Of a stretch of 64,000 bases of DNA, positions 28,062-36,487 are shown in pieces. The notes beneath the pieces were generated by a model. That model did no database searches and was not told the DNA's origin. It saw nothing but the letters and a program-made list of their open reading frames with translations. Position 1 is the first letter of the stretch. The number at the start of each line of letters is the position of its first letter. The translations under genes were made by a program, and so were the position numbers. Source of the DNA: Flavobacteriaceae bacterium LYZ1037 (lineage in GTDB: Bacteria; Bacteroidota; Bacteroidia; Flavobacteriales; Flavobacteriaceae); contig QFWS01000004.1 of the NCBI GenBank assembly GCA_003144015.1, positions 62,001-126,000 on the forward strand, given 5' to 3'.

Positions 28062-29531
28062 ATGTTATTTAATTCTATAGATTTCGCAATCTTTTTTCCA
28101 ATAGTTTTTGTTTTATATTGGTTAGTAGCAAAACATTTAAAGTTAAGAAATGTATTAATTCTAGTTGCTAGTTATGTTTTTTATGGTTGGTGGGATTGGC
28201 GTTTTTTGTTTTTAATAGTTATAAGTTCTTTTGTTGATTACTATGTAGGCAAAAAGATATATAAAACTGAGCAAGAAAAAAAGCGTAAGGGCTTATTAAT
28301 GATAAGTCTTTTGGTGAATTTAGGGTTCTTGGTATATTTTAAATACGCTAATTTTTTTATAGAAACTTTTGTTGATTCGTTTAGATTATTTGGTAAGGAG
28401 TTAGAGGTATCTACATTAAATATTATTTTACCGGTAGGAATTAGTTTTTATACCTTTCAAACATTAAGCTATACGATTGATATTTATAGAAAGCAATTAG
28501 AGCCCACAAAAGATGCTCTTTCATTTTTTACGTTTGTAGCCTTTTTCCCGCAGTTAGTAGCTGGACCTATAGAAAGAGCTTCACATTTACTGCCTCAGTT
28601 TTATAAAACATATAAGTTTAATTACAATTTAGTAAAGTCTGGACTGTTGTTAATAGCTTTTGGTTTATTCAAAAAAATGGTTATAGCTGATAGAGCTGCT
28701 GTTTTAGTGAATCAGGTTTATAATAACCCAAATGATTATTATGGTTATGAGTTAGTGTTAGCAACGATATTATTTGCATTCCAGATTTATTGTGATTTCT
28801 CTGGATATTCTGATATAGCTATTGGAGTTGGACGCACTATGGGCTTTGACTTGATGAAAAACTTTAGAAGCCCCTACTTGTCAAAATCGATAACTGAGTT
28901 TTGGAGAAGGTGGCATATTTCGCTATCTACGTGGTTTAGAGACTATGTTTATATTCCATTAGGAGGAAGTAAAGGGGGTAAGTTTAAAACCTACAGAAAT
29001 CTGTTTTTAGTGTTTTTAATAAGTGGTCTTTGGCATGGAGCAGCTATGACCTTTGTAATTTGGGGAGCTATACATGGAGTAATTATAGTTCTTGAAAAAG
29101 CATTACAAAACAATAGGTTTAATATTTATAAAAAGATTGGCCTAGACAAAAACAATTTTTCAAGCAATCTTTTTTTTACAGCGATTACCTTTTTTATTGT
29201 ATGCTTTGCTTGGACCTTTTTTAGGGCAAATAGTCTAAATGATGCATGGACTATTATTGCAAATTCTTTAGTGGTTAATATAGAAGGGATAAACTACCAA
29301 GGCTTATATAAACTAGGTTTAAATATTGTGGAATTTTGGACAGTAGTTACAGCAATAATCTTATTGGTTATTTTTGATTATTTTCATGGTAAAAAATCAA
29401 TTCTTGTTAGACTTAACGAACAAGGCTTAATATTCAGATTTGTAGTATATATTTGTATTGTGTTTACAATACTTATTTTTGGCATCTATGGCAATATGGC
29501 TCCACAAGAGTTTATTTATTTTCAGTTTTAA
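28062..29531 (+). CDS. MBOAT family O-acyltransferase (AlgI-like)
   Basis: A 489-residue polytopic membrane protein with roughly ten hydrophobic helices. Family marks are FGWWDWRF-like text near the start (YGWWDWRF), LPVGISFYTFQTLSY, FVAGPIERA-like text (LVAGPIERASHLLPQF), ITEFWRRWHISLSTWFRDY and GLWHGAAMTFVIWG, which includes the catalytic His. AlgI-type proteins pass acetyl groups across the membrane for polysaccharide O-acetylation. The partner SGNH protein follows 14 bp later. It is probably co-transcribed with the PAPS genes. Confidence 0.93.
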   Translation: MLFNSIDFAIFFPIVFVLYWLVAKHLKLRNVLILVASYVFYGWWDWRFLFLIVISSFVDYYVGKKIYKTEQEKKRKGLLMISLLVNLGFLVYFKYANFFIETFVDSFRLFGKELEVSTLNIILPVGISFYTFQTLSYTIDIYRKQLEPTKDALSFFTFVAFFPQLVAGPIERASHLLPQFYKTYKFNYNLVKSGLLLIAFGLFKKMVIADRAAVLVNQVYNNPNDYYGYELVLATILFAFQIYCDFSGYSDIAIGVGRTMGFDLMKNFRSPYLSKSITEFWRRWHISLSTWFRDYVYIPLGGSKGGKFKTYRNLFLVFLISGLWHGAAMTFVIWGAIHGVIIVLEKALQNNRFNIYKKIGLDKNNFSSNLFFTAITFFIVCFAWTFFRANSLNDAWTIIANSLVVNIEGINYQGLYKLGLNIVEFWTVVTAIILLVIFDYFHGKKSILVRLNEQGLIFRFVVYICIVFTILIFGIYGNMAPQEFIYFQF

Positions 29532-29545
29532 AAAAGTTCTCTAAA

Positions 29546-30991
29546 ATGATCAAGTTTATTTTAAAATCATTAGTTTTTATTATAGTAATTTTTTTACTTA
29601 TAAACACTTCAGATTCATTGTTTATTAATAAGCAAAGAGGCTTTGAATGGTTGTCAGCAACAGAAGTAAAAGAGAGGAATAAAGTTGAACTCGCTTTTTT
29701 TGGTTCCTCACATTCCTACTGTACATATGACCCTAGAGTTTTTGAGGACAAACTAAATCTTAATACCTTTAATTTTGGCGGTGCTTCTCAAAATTTATAT
29801 GTAACAGAAAGTGTAATAAAACAAGCAATTAAGACTGCTAAGATAAAATTGGCGGTAGTTGATGTTTTTTCTGTTTCTTTATACGAACCTCCATTAACAA
29901 TGGATAATGCAAGCCATCAATTTAGATCTATTGATTATTTAGATTTAACCAAAGATAAGATATCGCTAATGAACACGCTGTTTGGTAGAGACAGTATACT
30001 TCATGTGTTCCCAACAATAAGAGATCACGCTGTGTGGTATGACAGAGTATTTCAACAACCGAATGTTTTGAAAGAAAAAGATAGTTATTACAATGGCTTT
30101 ATAACCAATACTTATTTTGACAAAAATTTTTGGAGAAAAAATGTTAAAGTAAGAAAAGACAAAATCTCACCAAAGTTAGTACCGAATATCCAGTTATCAA
30201 ATAGCCAAAAAAAATTAATAGATAATATTATTAAGTTATTTGAAGAACAAAAAATCCCAGTATTGTTTGTTAGTGCCCCCGTATTCAATAAGGCTCAAAT
30301 TACGGAAGAGAATGCAAACAAATACTACACTTATCAAGTTAGATTGGCAGAATATCTAAAGGGGAAAGGTTATAATTTTATAGATTATAACAACTTATGG
30401 GATGAGCTTAACTTGCATGTGTTTGACTTCAGAGAGAAAAGTCATTTAAACTTTAGCGGTGCTTTAAAGGTTTCAAGTCATCTTGCTGATTATATTTCAA
30501 AACATTACAACTTCAAAGATGGAGGACAAAAATTAAGGGAATACCCTGAGAATGTGTATTATTTGTTAAAGACGAATTACTCGAATACATTGTTTAATGC
30601 TAAAATTAAAGATAAAAAATTTACCAAACTAACAGGCATAGAAGATATCGCATTATATAAGGATAAATACGGGAGGCTAGAATTAATTATGAGGGGAGAA
30701 GAAATTAAGAAAATAAAAATAAAGGTCACTTATGAAATGCCTACTTATCAAGCAAGAAACCTCCCAACGAGTATTGCTAAAAAAATAAAAAATGGAAAAT
30801 ACAATAACCAAAAGGAATTATCCAATTTAAAAGAAGGAAGCACTTTTACTGGATTACGCTATAATGACAAAGAATTCAAAATTTTCACCATTGATTGCCC
30901 ATTCTCAGAAATTAATGATTTGAGAATTAATGTAGTGAAAAATAGTTATAGTAAAGAGTTAATAAGTATAGACAATTTAAAGTTAAATTAA
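29546..30991 (+). CDS. Membrane-anchored SGNH/AlgJ-like O-acetylation partner
   Basis: A 481-residue protein, taking the ATG at 29546; a longer frame from 29453 would run inside the MBOAT gene. The N-terminal membrane anchor spans about residues 4-20. The SGNH block I is FFGSSHSYCTYDP (GSSHS, residues 53-57), and a late block with the presumptive catalytic His is EKSHLNFSG. Family resemblance is to the AlgJ/AlgX/DHHW group, which act with MBOAT proteins to acetylate exopolysaccharide in the periplasm. The C-terminal 130 residues, after the SGNH fold, are unassigned. Confidence 0.72.
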   Translation: MIKFILKSLVFIIVIFLLINTSDSLFINKQRGFEWLSATEVKERNKVELAFFGSSHSYCTYDPRVFEDKLNLNTFNFGGASQNLYVTESVIKQAIKTAKIKLAVVDVFSVSLYEPPLTMDNASHQFRSIDYLDLTKDKISLMNTLFGRDSILHVFPTIRDHAVWYDRVFQQPNVLKEKDSYYNGFITNTYFDKNFWRKNVKVRKDKISPKLVPNIQLSNSQKKLIDNIIKLFEEQKIPVLFVSAPVFNKAQITEENANKYYTYQVRLAEYLKGKGYNFIDYNNLWDELNLHVFDFREKSHLNFSGALKVSSHLADYISKHYNFKDGGQKLREYPENVYYLLKTNYSNTLFNAKIKDKKFTKLTGIEDIALYKDKYGRLELIMRGEEIKKIKIKVTYEMPTYQARNLPTSIAKKIKNGKYNNQKELSNLKEGSTFTGLRYNDKEFKIFTIDCPFSEINDLRINVVKNSYSKELISIDNLKLN

Positions 30992-31002
30992 AAAAATAAG
31001 CC

Positions 31003-32025
31003 TTGAAAGTATTAGTAACAGGAGCAGCAGGATTTATTGGATTTCATTTGTGTAAAAAACTTTTGTATGATGGGCATGAGGTTGTTGGTTTAGACAACAT
31101 TAACAGTTATTATGAAGTTGATTTAAAATACGATCGTCTCAAAGAACTGGGGATTTCACAAAGTGACTCGCAAGTATTCAATGAATTAACAGAAGCATCA
31201 CTTAAAAAGGGTTTTTCCTTTGTGAGAATGCATCTGGAGGATCGAGAAAACGTATCTAAACTTTTCGAGATACAAGGCTTTGATGTGGTTTGTAATTTAG
31301 CAGCACAAGCAGGTGTTAGATATAGTTTAGAAAACCCAGAAGCTTATATAGACAGTAACGTTGTTGGGTTTTTAAATATTCTTGAGTGTTGCAGACACAA
31401 CAACATAAAACACTTGCTATACGCTAGTAGTTCTAGTGTCTATGGTGAAAACGATAAAATACCATTTTCTGTAACCGATAATGTTGATCATCCTATAAGC
31501 TTATATGCTGCTACAAAAAAGAGCAATGAACTTATGGCATATACGTATAGTCATCTTTATAATATTCCAACAACAGGATTACGATTCTTTACAGTTTATG
31601 GGCCTTGGGGACGTCCAGACATGGCTCTTTTTCTATTTACAAGAGCAATTGACAAAGACGAACCTATTAAAGTTTTTAATCATGGTAACATGAGTCGTGA
31701 TTTTACTTATATAGATGACATTATTAAAGGTATTCAAATTGTATTAAACAACCCACCAGATAGAACAGGAGAAAATAAATCAGTGCCGTATAGATTATCT
31801 AATATTGGTAATGGAAGCCCAGAATCATTAGGAGATTTTATAGCGGCTATAGAGGTAAGTTTAGGAAGGACTGCAAAAAAAGAGTTTTTTCCTATGCAGC
31901 CTGGTGATGTACCACGAACTTGGGCAGATGTCTCCGAATTAGAAAAAATGGGTTATAAAAGTAAAGTAAAGATTAAAGAAGGAGTTCAAAAGTTTATAGA
32001 TTGGTATCAATATTATTATAAATAG
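31003..32025 (+). CDS. NAD-dependent epimerase, probably UDP-glucuronate 4-epimerase
   Basis: A 340-residue extended SDR. The TTG start gives an N-terminus that fits the family exactly (MKVLVTGAAGFIGFHLC). NAD motif GAAGFIG, LAAQAGVRYSLENP, SSSSVYGEN, YAATKKSNE (Tyr-x3-Lys), RFFTVYGPWGRPDMA and SRDFTYIDDI together are characteristic of UDP-GlcA 4-epimerases, which give UDP-galacturonate. A related 4-epimerase specificity cannot be excluded. It follows the SGNH gene by 11 bp and works downstream of the ugd product (40510). Confidence 0.85.
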   Translation: MKVLVTGAAGFIGFHLCKKLLYDGHEVVGLDNINSYYEVDLKYDRLKELGISQSDSQVFNELTEASLKKGFSFVRMHLEDRENVSKLFEIQGFDVVCNLAAQAGVRYSLENPEAYIDSNVVGFLNILECCRHNNIKHLLYASSSSVYGENDKIPFSVTDNVDHPISLYAATKKSNELMAYTYSHLYNIPTTGLRFFTVYGPWGRPDMALFLFTRAIDKDEPIKVFNHGNMSRDFTYIDDIIKGIQIVLNNPPDRTGENKSVPYRLSNIGNGSPESLGDFIAAIEVSLGRTAKKEFFPMQPGDVPRTWADVSELEKMGYKSKVKIKEGVQKFIDWYQYYYK

Positions 32026-32093
32026 CGCTTATTTAAAATAGAAATAGCTAAAAGTACTCTTTAAATAAAGTGTCAAGATTAGAAAAACCAAAT

Positions 32094-32118
32094 TAATTTT
32101 GTATTTATAATAAATTTG
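32094..32118 (+). promoter_or_regulatory. Two possible -7 elements before the lyase-like gene
   Basis: TAATTTTG (32094-32101) and TAAATTTG (32111-32118) both fit TAnnTTTG in the 122-bp gap before the ATG at 32148. Neither has a -33 TTG at the right distance. Confidence 0.3.
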
Positions 32119-32147
32119 TTTATAAATACAATTAGTAGTTAAAAACT

Positions 32148-33200
32148 ATGCTATATATGAAAAATACAAACATTATTTTAATTATTTTAATCATTTTCAA
32201 TTCATCTTGTATTAAATCTCAAGATGATGATAAGAACAAACAAGATTTAATAGAAGAAGAGTACTATAGTGGCGTTAATAAAAGATTTGAAAAGTCTTTT
32301 ATTAACAGAAACGGGTTGTTTTTTGATGATTTTGAAATATTACCTACACACATTGGCCCTAAAAGACACGAGGGAAGAGAAAAATTAACTAGGTATTCAT
32401 ATCATTCTGTAGTCGAAAAAGAAAATAGGGGCCCTAAAAATAATTCTGTTCAATTGATTGATGATAACAAAACAAACTACATTAGTCTTAAACTATCACC
32501 AAAGCAGCTTCACAAAAAGATCAATGGCTATCGTTCAGAGTTGACTATTCATAATGGAAACCCTGAACTAGAAGAAGAATGGTACGAATGGCGATTTATG
32601 ATACCAGAAGAATATGAATTAGATGAAGAAAATATAGGTAGAGAAGTCTCAATAGTTCAGTACCATTATGTAAGACCAAAAGGTGAGGAAAGAGTTCTTA
32701 AAGGTCCTACCATTAACTTTACATACTTAGAACAATACGGCAAAAATATGTTGTTGTTAAGATACGGAATTAAAGGTCAAGATCATGCAAAATATAAAGG
32801 GTTTGATTGGAAAGTAGTAGCTTTAGATGACACAATTGAAAAAGGTAAATGGTATACACTTAGGGTAAACATTAAATGGAGTCTTACTAACCAAGGCTAT
32901 ATTGCCTCTTGGTTAAATGGTAAGCCATTTACAGTATTTAATGGTGTTGACAATAAAGTATATGGAGCAAATTTATATAACAATATAGAAAACACTTTTA
33001 AATTTGGCTATTATAGGTATTGGGACAACTCAAAACCAACATCTATATATTTTGACTATATTGTAAAAACTAGAACCTTTGAAGACCTTACAGGTGAAAG
33101 CCCATCTATGGAGGCACTTTATGGAGTTCAACAAGATTACCAATATTTAAATGATAAAGACAAGCCACTTAGAGAGATAAAAGAGAGACAACAAAATTAG
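32148..33200 (+). CDS. Polysaccharide-lyase-like lipoprotein (heparin lyase I fold)
   Basis: A 350-residue protein with an N-terminal signal and a weak lipobox (FNSSC, Cys21), followed by an acidic run (DDDK at +6 to +9). The start may instead be the ATG at 32157. The body resembles jelly-roll polysaccharide lyases of the heparin lyase I type: GYRSELTIHNG, EEEWYEWRFMIPEEY, IVQYHYV, GKWYTLRVNIKWS, WLNGKPF and FGYYRYWDNSKPTSIYFDYI. Such a lyase in a synthesis cluster could trim or release the polymer, as AlgL does for alginate. The substrate is not known; membership is by pattern recognition. Confidence 0.65.
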   Translation: MLYMKNTNIILIILIIFNSSCIKSQDDDKNKQDLIEEEYYSGVNKRFEKSFINRNGLFFDDFEILPTHIGPKRHEGREKLTRYSYHSVVEKENRGPKNNSVQLIDDNKTNYISLKLSPKQLHKKINGYRSELTIHNGNPELEEEWYEWRFMIPEEYELDEENIGREVSIVQYHYVRPKGEERVLKGPTINFTYLEQYGKNMLLLRYGIKGQDHAKYKGFDWKVVALDDTIEKGKWYTLRVNIKWSLTNQGYIASWLNGKPFTVFNGVDNKVYGANLYNNIENTFKFGYYRYWDNSKPTSIYFDYIVKTRTFEDLTGESPSMEALYGVQQDYQYLNDKDKPLREIKERQQN

Positions 33201-33251
33201 TGTGCTATTAAAATTTAACTAAACCATTAAGCATTACTAGTTCATAATTAG

Positions 33252-34553
33252 ATGAAAAGAATAATTAAAAAAATTTTTAATAATGAAGATTACAAAGAAA
33301 TCCTTAACAAAGGATTTTCTTTTTTGACTCTAAGATTAGGAGGGTTGTTTCTGGGCTATATTTTCACTTTTTTAATAGCTCGTGAGTATGGAGCTAGTGT
33401 TGTTGGTTTAATTTCATTAAGCTTTACATTCATAATGTGTATAAGTATTTTTGGTAGATTAGGAATAGATGTAAATTTGATTCCATTCTTCTCGATTGAG
33501 TCAAATAAAAACGATTCTGGTCTATTTTTTAAAGTACTTTTAAAGGCATTTATATTTTCTTCACTTTTAGCATTTATATTGTATTTTTTTAAAGGTGAAA
33601 TAGCAATAAATATATTTAATAAACCACAATTAGAACCTTATATTATATGGTCTGCACTAACCATTCCTTTTTGGACAATAACTCTAGTTTGTGCTGGATT
33701 ATTTAGATCTTTAAAAAAAAATACACTTTTCGCTTTTTTTAATAATCCAGGTCGGTTTTTATTAACCTTACTTGTGTTTTTACTCTTTCTTTATGGTTTA
33801 GCACCAGACAGTTTAACAGCCATTAAAGCACATTTTTATGGAATATTTGTGCTTGCTATATTAAGCGTTTGTTTTGCCTTTATACAGTTTGAAACTATTA
33901 AAGTTTTTTCAGAATCAAACTCTTGGTCTTTTTTAAGAGAAGCATTCCCAATGATGCTATCAGGTGTTGTTATCGTATTTCTTGGTTGGACAGACACTTT
34001 TGTTTTAGGAATTTATGAAACAGATGATACCATAGGAATTTATAATGTGGCTTTAAAAATAGCAACACTAACAAGTTTTTCCCTACAAGCAATTAACTCT
34101 ATTTTGGCTCCTAAAGTTGCAAAATACTATAAAGAATCTAATAATAGCGAACTTAAAAAAATTGTTCGCTTTGCAACTAAAATAAATTTTATCATTACAC
34201 TAATTGTAGTGCTTTTAATCTTTTTGTTTCATGAATTTTTGTTGGGGCTTTTTGGTCTAGAGTTTCTAGCTGGAGGAACTGTTCTTCTAATACTATGTGT
34301 TGGACAATTAGTAAATTCATTATCTGGGTCTGTAGGACTGATACTTCAAATGACTGGTCATCAAAAAATACATCAAAATATCGTTTTAGTTGCTCTAGGG
34401 ATTAATATTATACTAAATTTTATTCTTACACCAAGATATGGAGCGGTTGGAGCTGCTATTGCAACGTTGATTAGTATGGCTTTTTGGAATATTTACGGAG
34501 CGATTTACTTAAAAAGAAAAATGAACATTGTTAGTTATTTTAATTTTAAATAA
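33252..34553 (+). CDS. Wzx-type oligosaccharide flippase
   Basis: A 433-residue polytopic protein (about 12 hydrophobic helices) of the polysaccharide transporter/MOP superfamily. Typical segments are RLGGLFLGYIFTFLIAREYG at the N-terminus, GRLGIDVNLI, LGWTDTFVLGIYE and APKVAKYYKE. It probably flips the undecaprenyl-linked repeat unit to the periplasm for polymerisation. It is the only flippase in the locus. Confidence 0.85.
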   Translation: MKRIIKKIFNNEDYKEILNKGFSFLTLRLGGLFLGYIFTFLIAREYGASVVGLISLSFTFIMCISIFGRLGIDVNLIPFFSIESNKNDSGLFFKVLLKAFIFSSLLAFILYFFKGEIAINIFNKPQLEPYIIWSALTIPFWTITLVCAGLFRSLKKNTLFAFFNNPGRFLLTLLVFLLFLYGLAPDSLTAIKAHFYGIFVLAILSVCFAFIQFETIKVFSESNSWSFLREAFPMMLSGVVIVFLGWTDTFVLGIYETDDTIGIYNVALKIATLTSFSLQAINSILAPKVAKYYKESNNSELKKIVRFATKINFIITLIVVLLIFLFHEFLLGLFGLEFLAGGTVLLILCVGQLVNSLSGSVGLILQMTGHQKIHQNIVLVALGINIILNFILTPRYGAVGAAIATLISMAFWNIYGAIYLKRKMNIVSYFNFK

Positions 34554-35049
34554 AAATAAACATCTTTAAATTCTATTAAGTTAGATTTGTTTCCACAAAT
34601 TTATTTTAGAGTTACAGTTTCCACTTTCTAATTAATCCACTTTAATTGAATATCCATAACTGTTTAAAGATAAAATAATTAATTTATTAGTATTGGGAGG
34701 CTATTTTCTTTAAAGATGGGTTTTTTAACGTATAAAAGATTCGTCTTCTGCTGTTTCTATTGCAATTTTATTTAATTTTGTTGGATGATACTTTTAATTC
34801 ACTTATTGCTTACAGCGTATGTAATTAAATTTATTTCATGGCACCTAATACATTATTGCTTTCTGTTGTTTTTTGCCTAAACAGACTTATGTTATGAGAG
34901 CTTTTAATTTAAATCTTAAATCGTACAATAGCAGAAACTATCTACTTATTTTTATTGTTAAGTTTTTTAGTAATTGTAATTTTGCTTTTTAAGAATACAT
35001 TAGGGATATTTATTGAATTACTAATGTGTAAATGGAAAGCAAATAAGGG
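34554..35049. other. 496-bp intergenic stretch without a recognisable gene
   Basis: The longest gap in the window, very AT-rich, between the flippase and sulfotransferase genes. I see no intact frame, tRNA or repeat pair. It holds a consensus promoter at its right end (34955-34984) and another isolated TAATTTTG at 34773-34780. A 20-bp string around 34764-34783 also occurs upstream of the M23 gene near 12684. It may be a deletion scar or a long leader. Confidence 0.5.
34955..34984 (+). promoter_or_regulatory. Bacteroidota-type promoter for the sulfotransferase gene set
   Basis: TTG at 34955-34957, a 19-bp spacer and TAATTTTG at 34977-34984 fit the -33/-7 consensus exactly. The predicted leader is about 60 nt to the ATG at 35050. 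Genes to about 40400 follow with almost no gaps. Confidence 0.7.
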
Positions 35050-35988
35050 ATGAAGCATATATTTATAACAGGGTGTCCACGTAGCGGAACAACATTGCTT
35101 GCAAGTATGCTAGGAAATAAAAGTTCTTGTGTAGCTACTCCTGAATCAGATTTTTTTGTTGATTTTATATATAAATATTTACCTAAAAAGACCGATTCAG
35201 TACAAACTTCAGATTATGTTGAGTACTTAAATAATAACTACCGTTTTAAGCAATGGAACATTGATGCAAATAACATTAAGAACCTTCCTGAAAAAGTAAA
35301 CCTTTCAAACCTCAACGATTTAATTGAAAATACTGTTAGTTTATTTGCTAATACTCATTTGGAAGTGTCAAAAAACGAGTTTGTTAGAATAGACCACACA
35401 CCAAGTAGTATAAAAAATTTTTATGTGTTAAATGAGCTGTTTCCAGACTCTAAGTTTATTTTTATTATAAGAGATCCAAGAGCTGTATATGCTTCGGTAA
35501 AAGATTTAGATTGGGGAGCTAACACACCATTAAGATTAAGTGAAATATGGAATGAATATACAAACCATTATTTTTCATTAGAAAAACTATTTCCTAATAG
35601 GATATGCCTAATAAGATATGAGGATATTTTAACAAACCCAGCTTTGCATTTAAAAAAAGTATGCGAATTTTCGAATATTACTTATAATGATTCTATGCTA
35701 GAAGCAAAAGGATTTAAAATCCCAGGTTATACAGCCTCTCAGCATAATTTAGTTGGAAAAAAATTGGACTTAAATAGGATTGAAAAATGGAAAAAGGAAC
35801 TTAAATTAGAAGACGTTTTAATTATAGAATCTAAATGCAGATATATTATGAATGCATTTAGTTATAACATTACTCAAGATATTAATTACAGAGTAGGTGT
35901 TAAAGGAAAAGTAAAGATGATATTTAACGAAATGTACTTCTATATAAAGAATAAGATTAGAAAGAAAAAAAGGGAGAAAAAGGCATAA
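35050..35988 (+). CDS. PAPS-dependent sulfotransferase
   Basis: A 312-residue sulfotransferase-family protein. The 5'-phosphosulfate-binding loop GCPRSGTT is at residues 8-15 and the 3'-phosphate-binding segment RDPRAVYAS at 141-149. LIRYEDILTNP follows, which is typical of carbohydrate sulfotransferases. There is no signal peptide, so it acts in the cytoplasm or on membrane-bound glycan precursors. The donor PAPS comes from cysCDN at 24.5-27.3 kb and the by-product PAP is removed by cysQ. The acceptor is presumably a sugar of the repeat unit; this is inference. It is 10 bp upstream of a lipoprotein gene. Confidence 0.9.
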   Translation: MKHIFITGCPRSGTTLLASMLGNKSSCVATPESDFFVDFIYKYLPKKTDSVQTSDYVEYLNNNYRFKQWNIDANNIKNLPEKVNLSNLNDLIENTVSLFANTHLEVSKNEFVRIDHTPSSIKNFYVLNELFPDSKFIFIIRDPRAVYASVKDLDWGANTPLRLSEIWNEYTNHYFSLEKLFPNRICLIRYEDILTNPALHLKKVCEFSNITYNDSMLEAKGFKIPGYTASQHNLVGKKLDLNRIEKWKKELKLEDVLIIESKCRYIMNAFSYNITQDINYRVGVKGKVKMIFNEMYFYIKNKIRKKKREKKA

Positions 35989-35998
35989 AAAAGTTGTA

Positions 35999-36487
35999 AT
36001 GGAAAACATGAAAGTTAATATGTCAATATTTTTCTTATTATTAATAAGTGTAGCTTGCAAACCCAAAACAGACTTATATTTAGAGAGAGGATTGGATATA
36101 TTAAGTAATACAAAAGAAGTCAATTTCAATATATATAAAGAAATCACTATCAATAAAATTGGGGTGATTAGAGACCAAAAAGAAGGCATTAAAACTTTAG
36201 TTTTTAAACTAGATGAGGATACATCAAAAGAAGCTTTTAATAATGATAATATTTTTGGAGTAAGAGTGTGGATTATTGATGATAATAAAAATAAAAGAAT
36301 TGAAAATTGGGATTTTAAACCGAAACTAATTCAAGTAAATAAATATAAATACATAACTAAAGAAATTAAAATTAAAGAAGATCAAATAAAGAAAATGAAA
36401 ATTTATATGTTTCAAGAGATAGAAAATAAGAAACATAAAATTGGAGACTCTTTAATGTTAAACAAAGTAAATACTTATAATGACTGA
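35999..36487 (+). CDS. Small putative lipoprotein of unknown function
   Basis: A 162-residue protein that I do not recognise. The signal peptide ends LLISVAC (Cys20 counted from the ATG at 35999); in-frame ATGs at 36008 and 36017 are alternative starts. The mature part is Lys/Glu/Asp-rich with alternating hydrophobics (GIKTLVFKLDED, FGVRVWIIDDNKNKR), suggesting a beta-rich domain. It lies between the sulfotransferase and the GT2 gene, with an 8-base overlap into the latter. A role in the polysaccharide locus is likely only by position. Confidence 0.6.
   Translation: MENMKVNMSIFFLLLISVACKPKTDLYLERGLDILSNTKEVNFNIYKEITINKIGVIRDQKEGIKTLVFKLDEDTSKEAFNNDNIFGVRVWIIDDNKNKRIENWDFKPKLIQVNKYKYITKEIKIKEDQIKKMKIYMFQEIENKKHKIGDSLMLNKVNTYND

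Noticed and set aside
29453-29545. Upstream extension of the SGNH/AlgJ-like gene
   Set aside because: These codons lie inside the MBOAT gene in another frame and lack a signal-anchor pattern; the ATG at 29546 gives a clean membrane anchor.
12684-34783. A 20-bp AT-rich string shared by the M23 promoter region (about 12684) and the gap at about 34764
   Set aside because: The shared text is almost all A and T around a TAATTTTG element; chance or promoter convergence explains it better than a repeat family.
35818-36189. A 123-residue open frame on the minus strand
   Set aside because: It spans the end of the sulfotransferase gene and the start of the lipoprotein gene, both of which have better coding signals; it has no recognisable domain.
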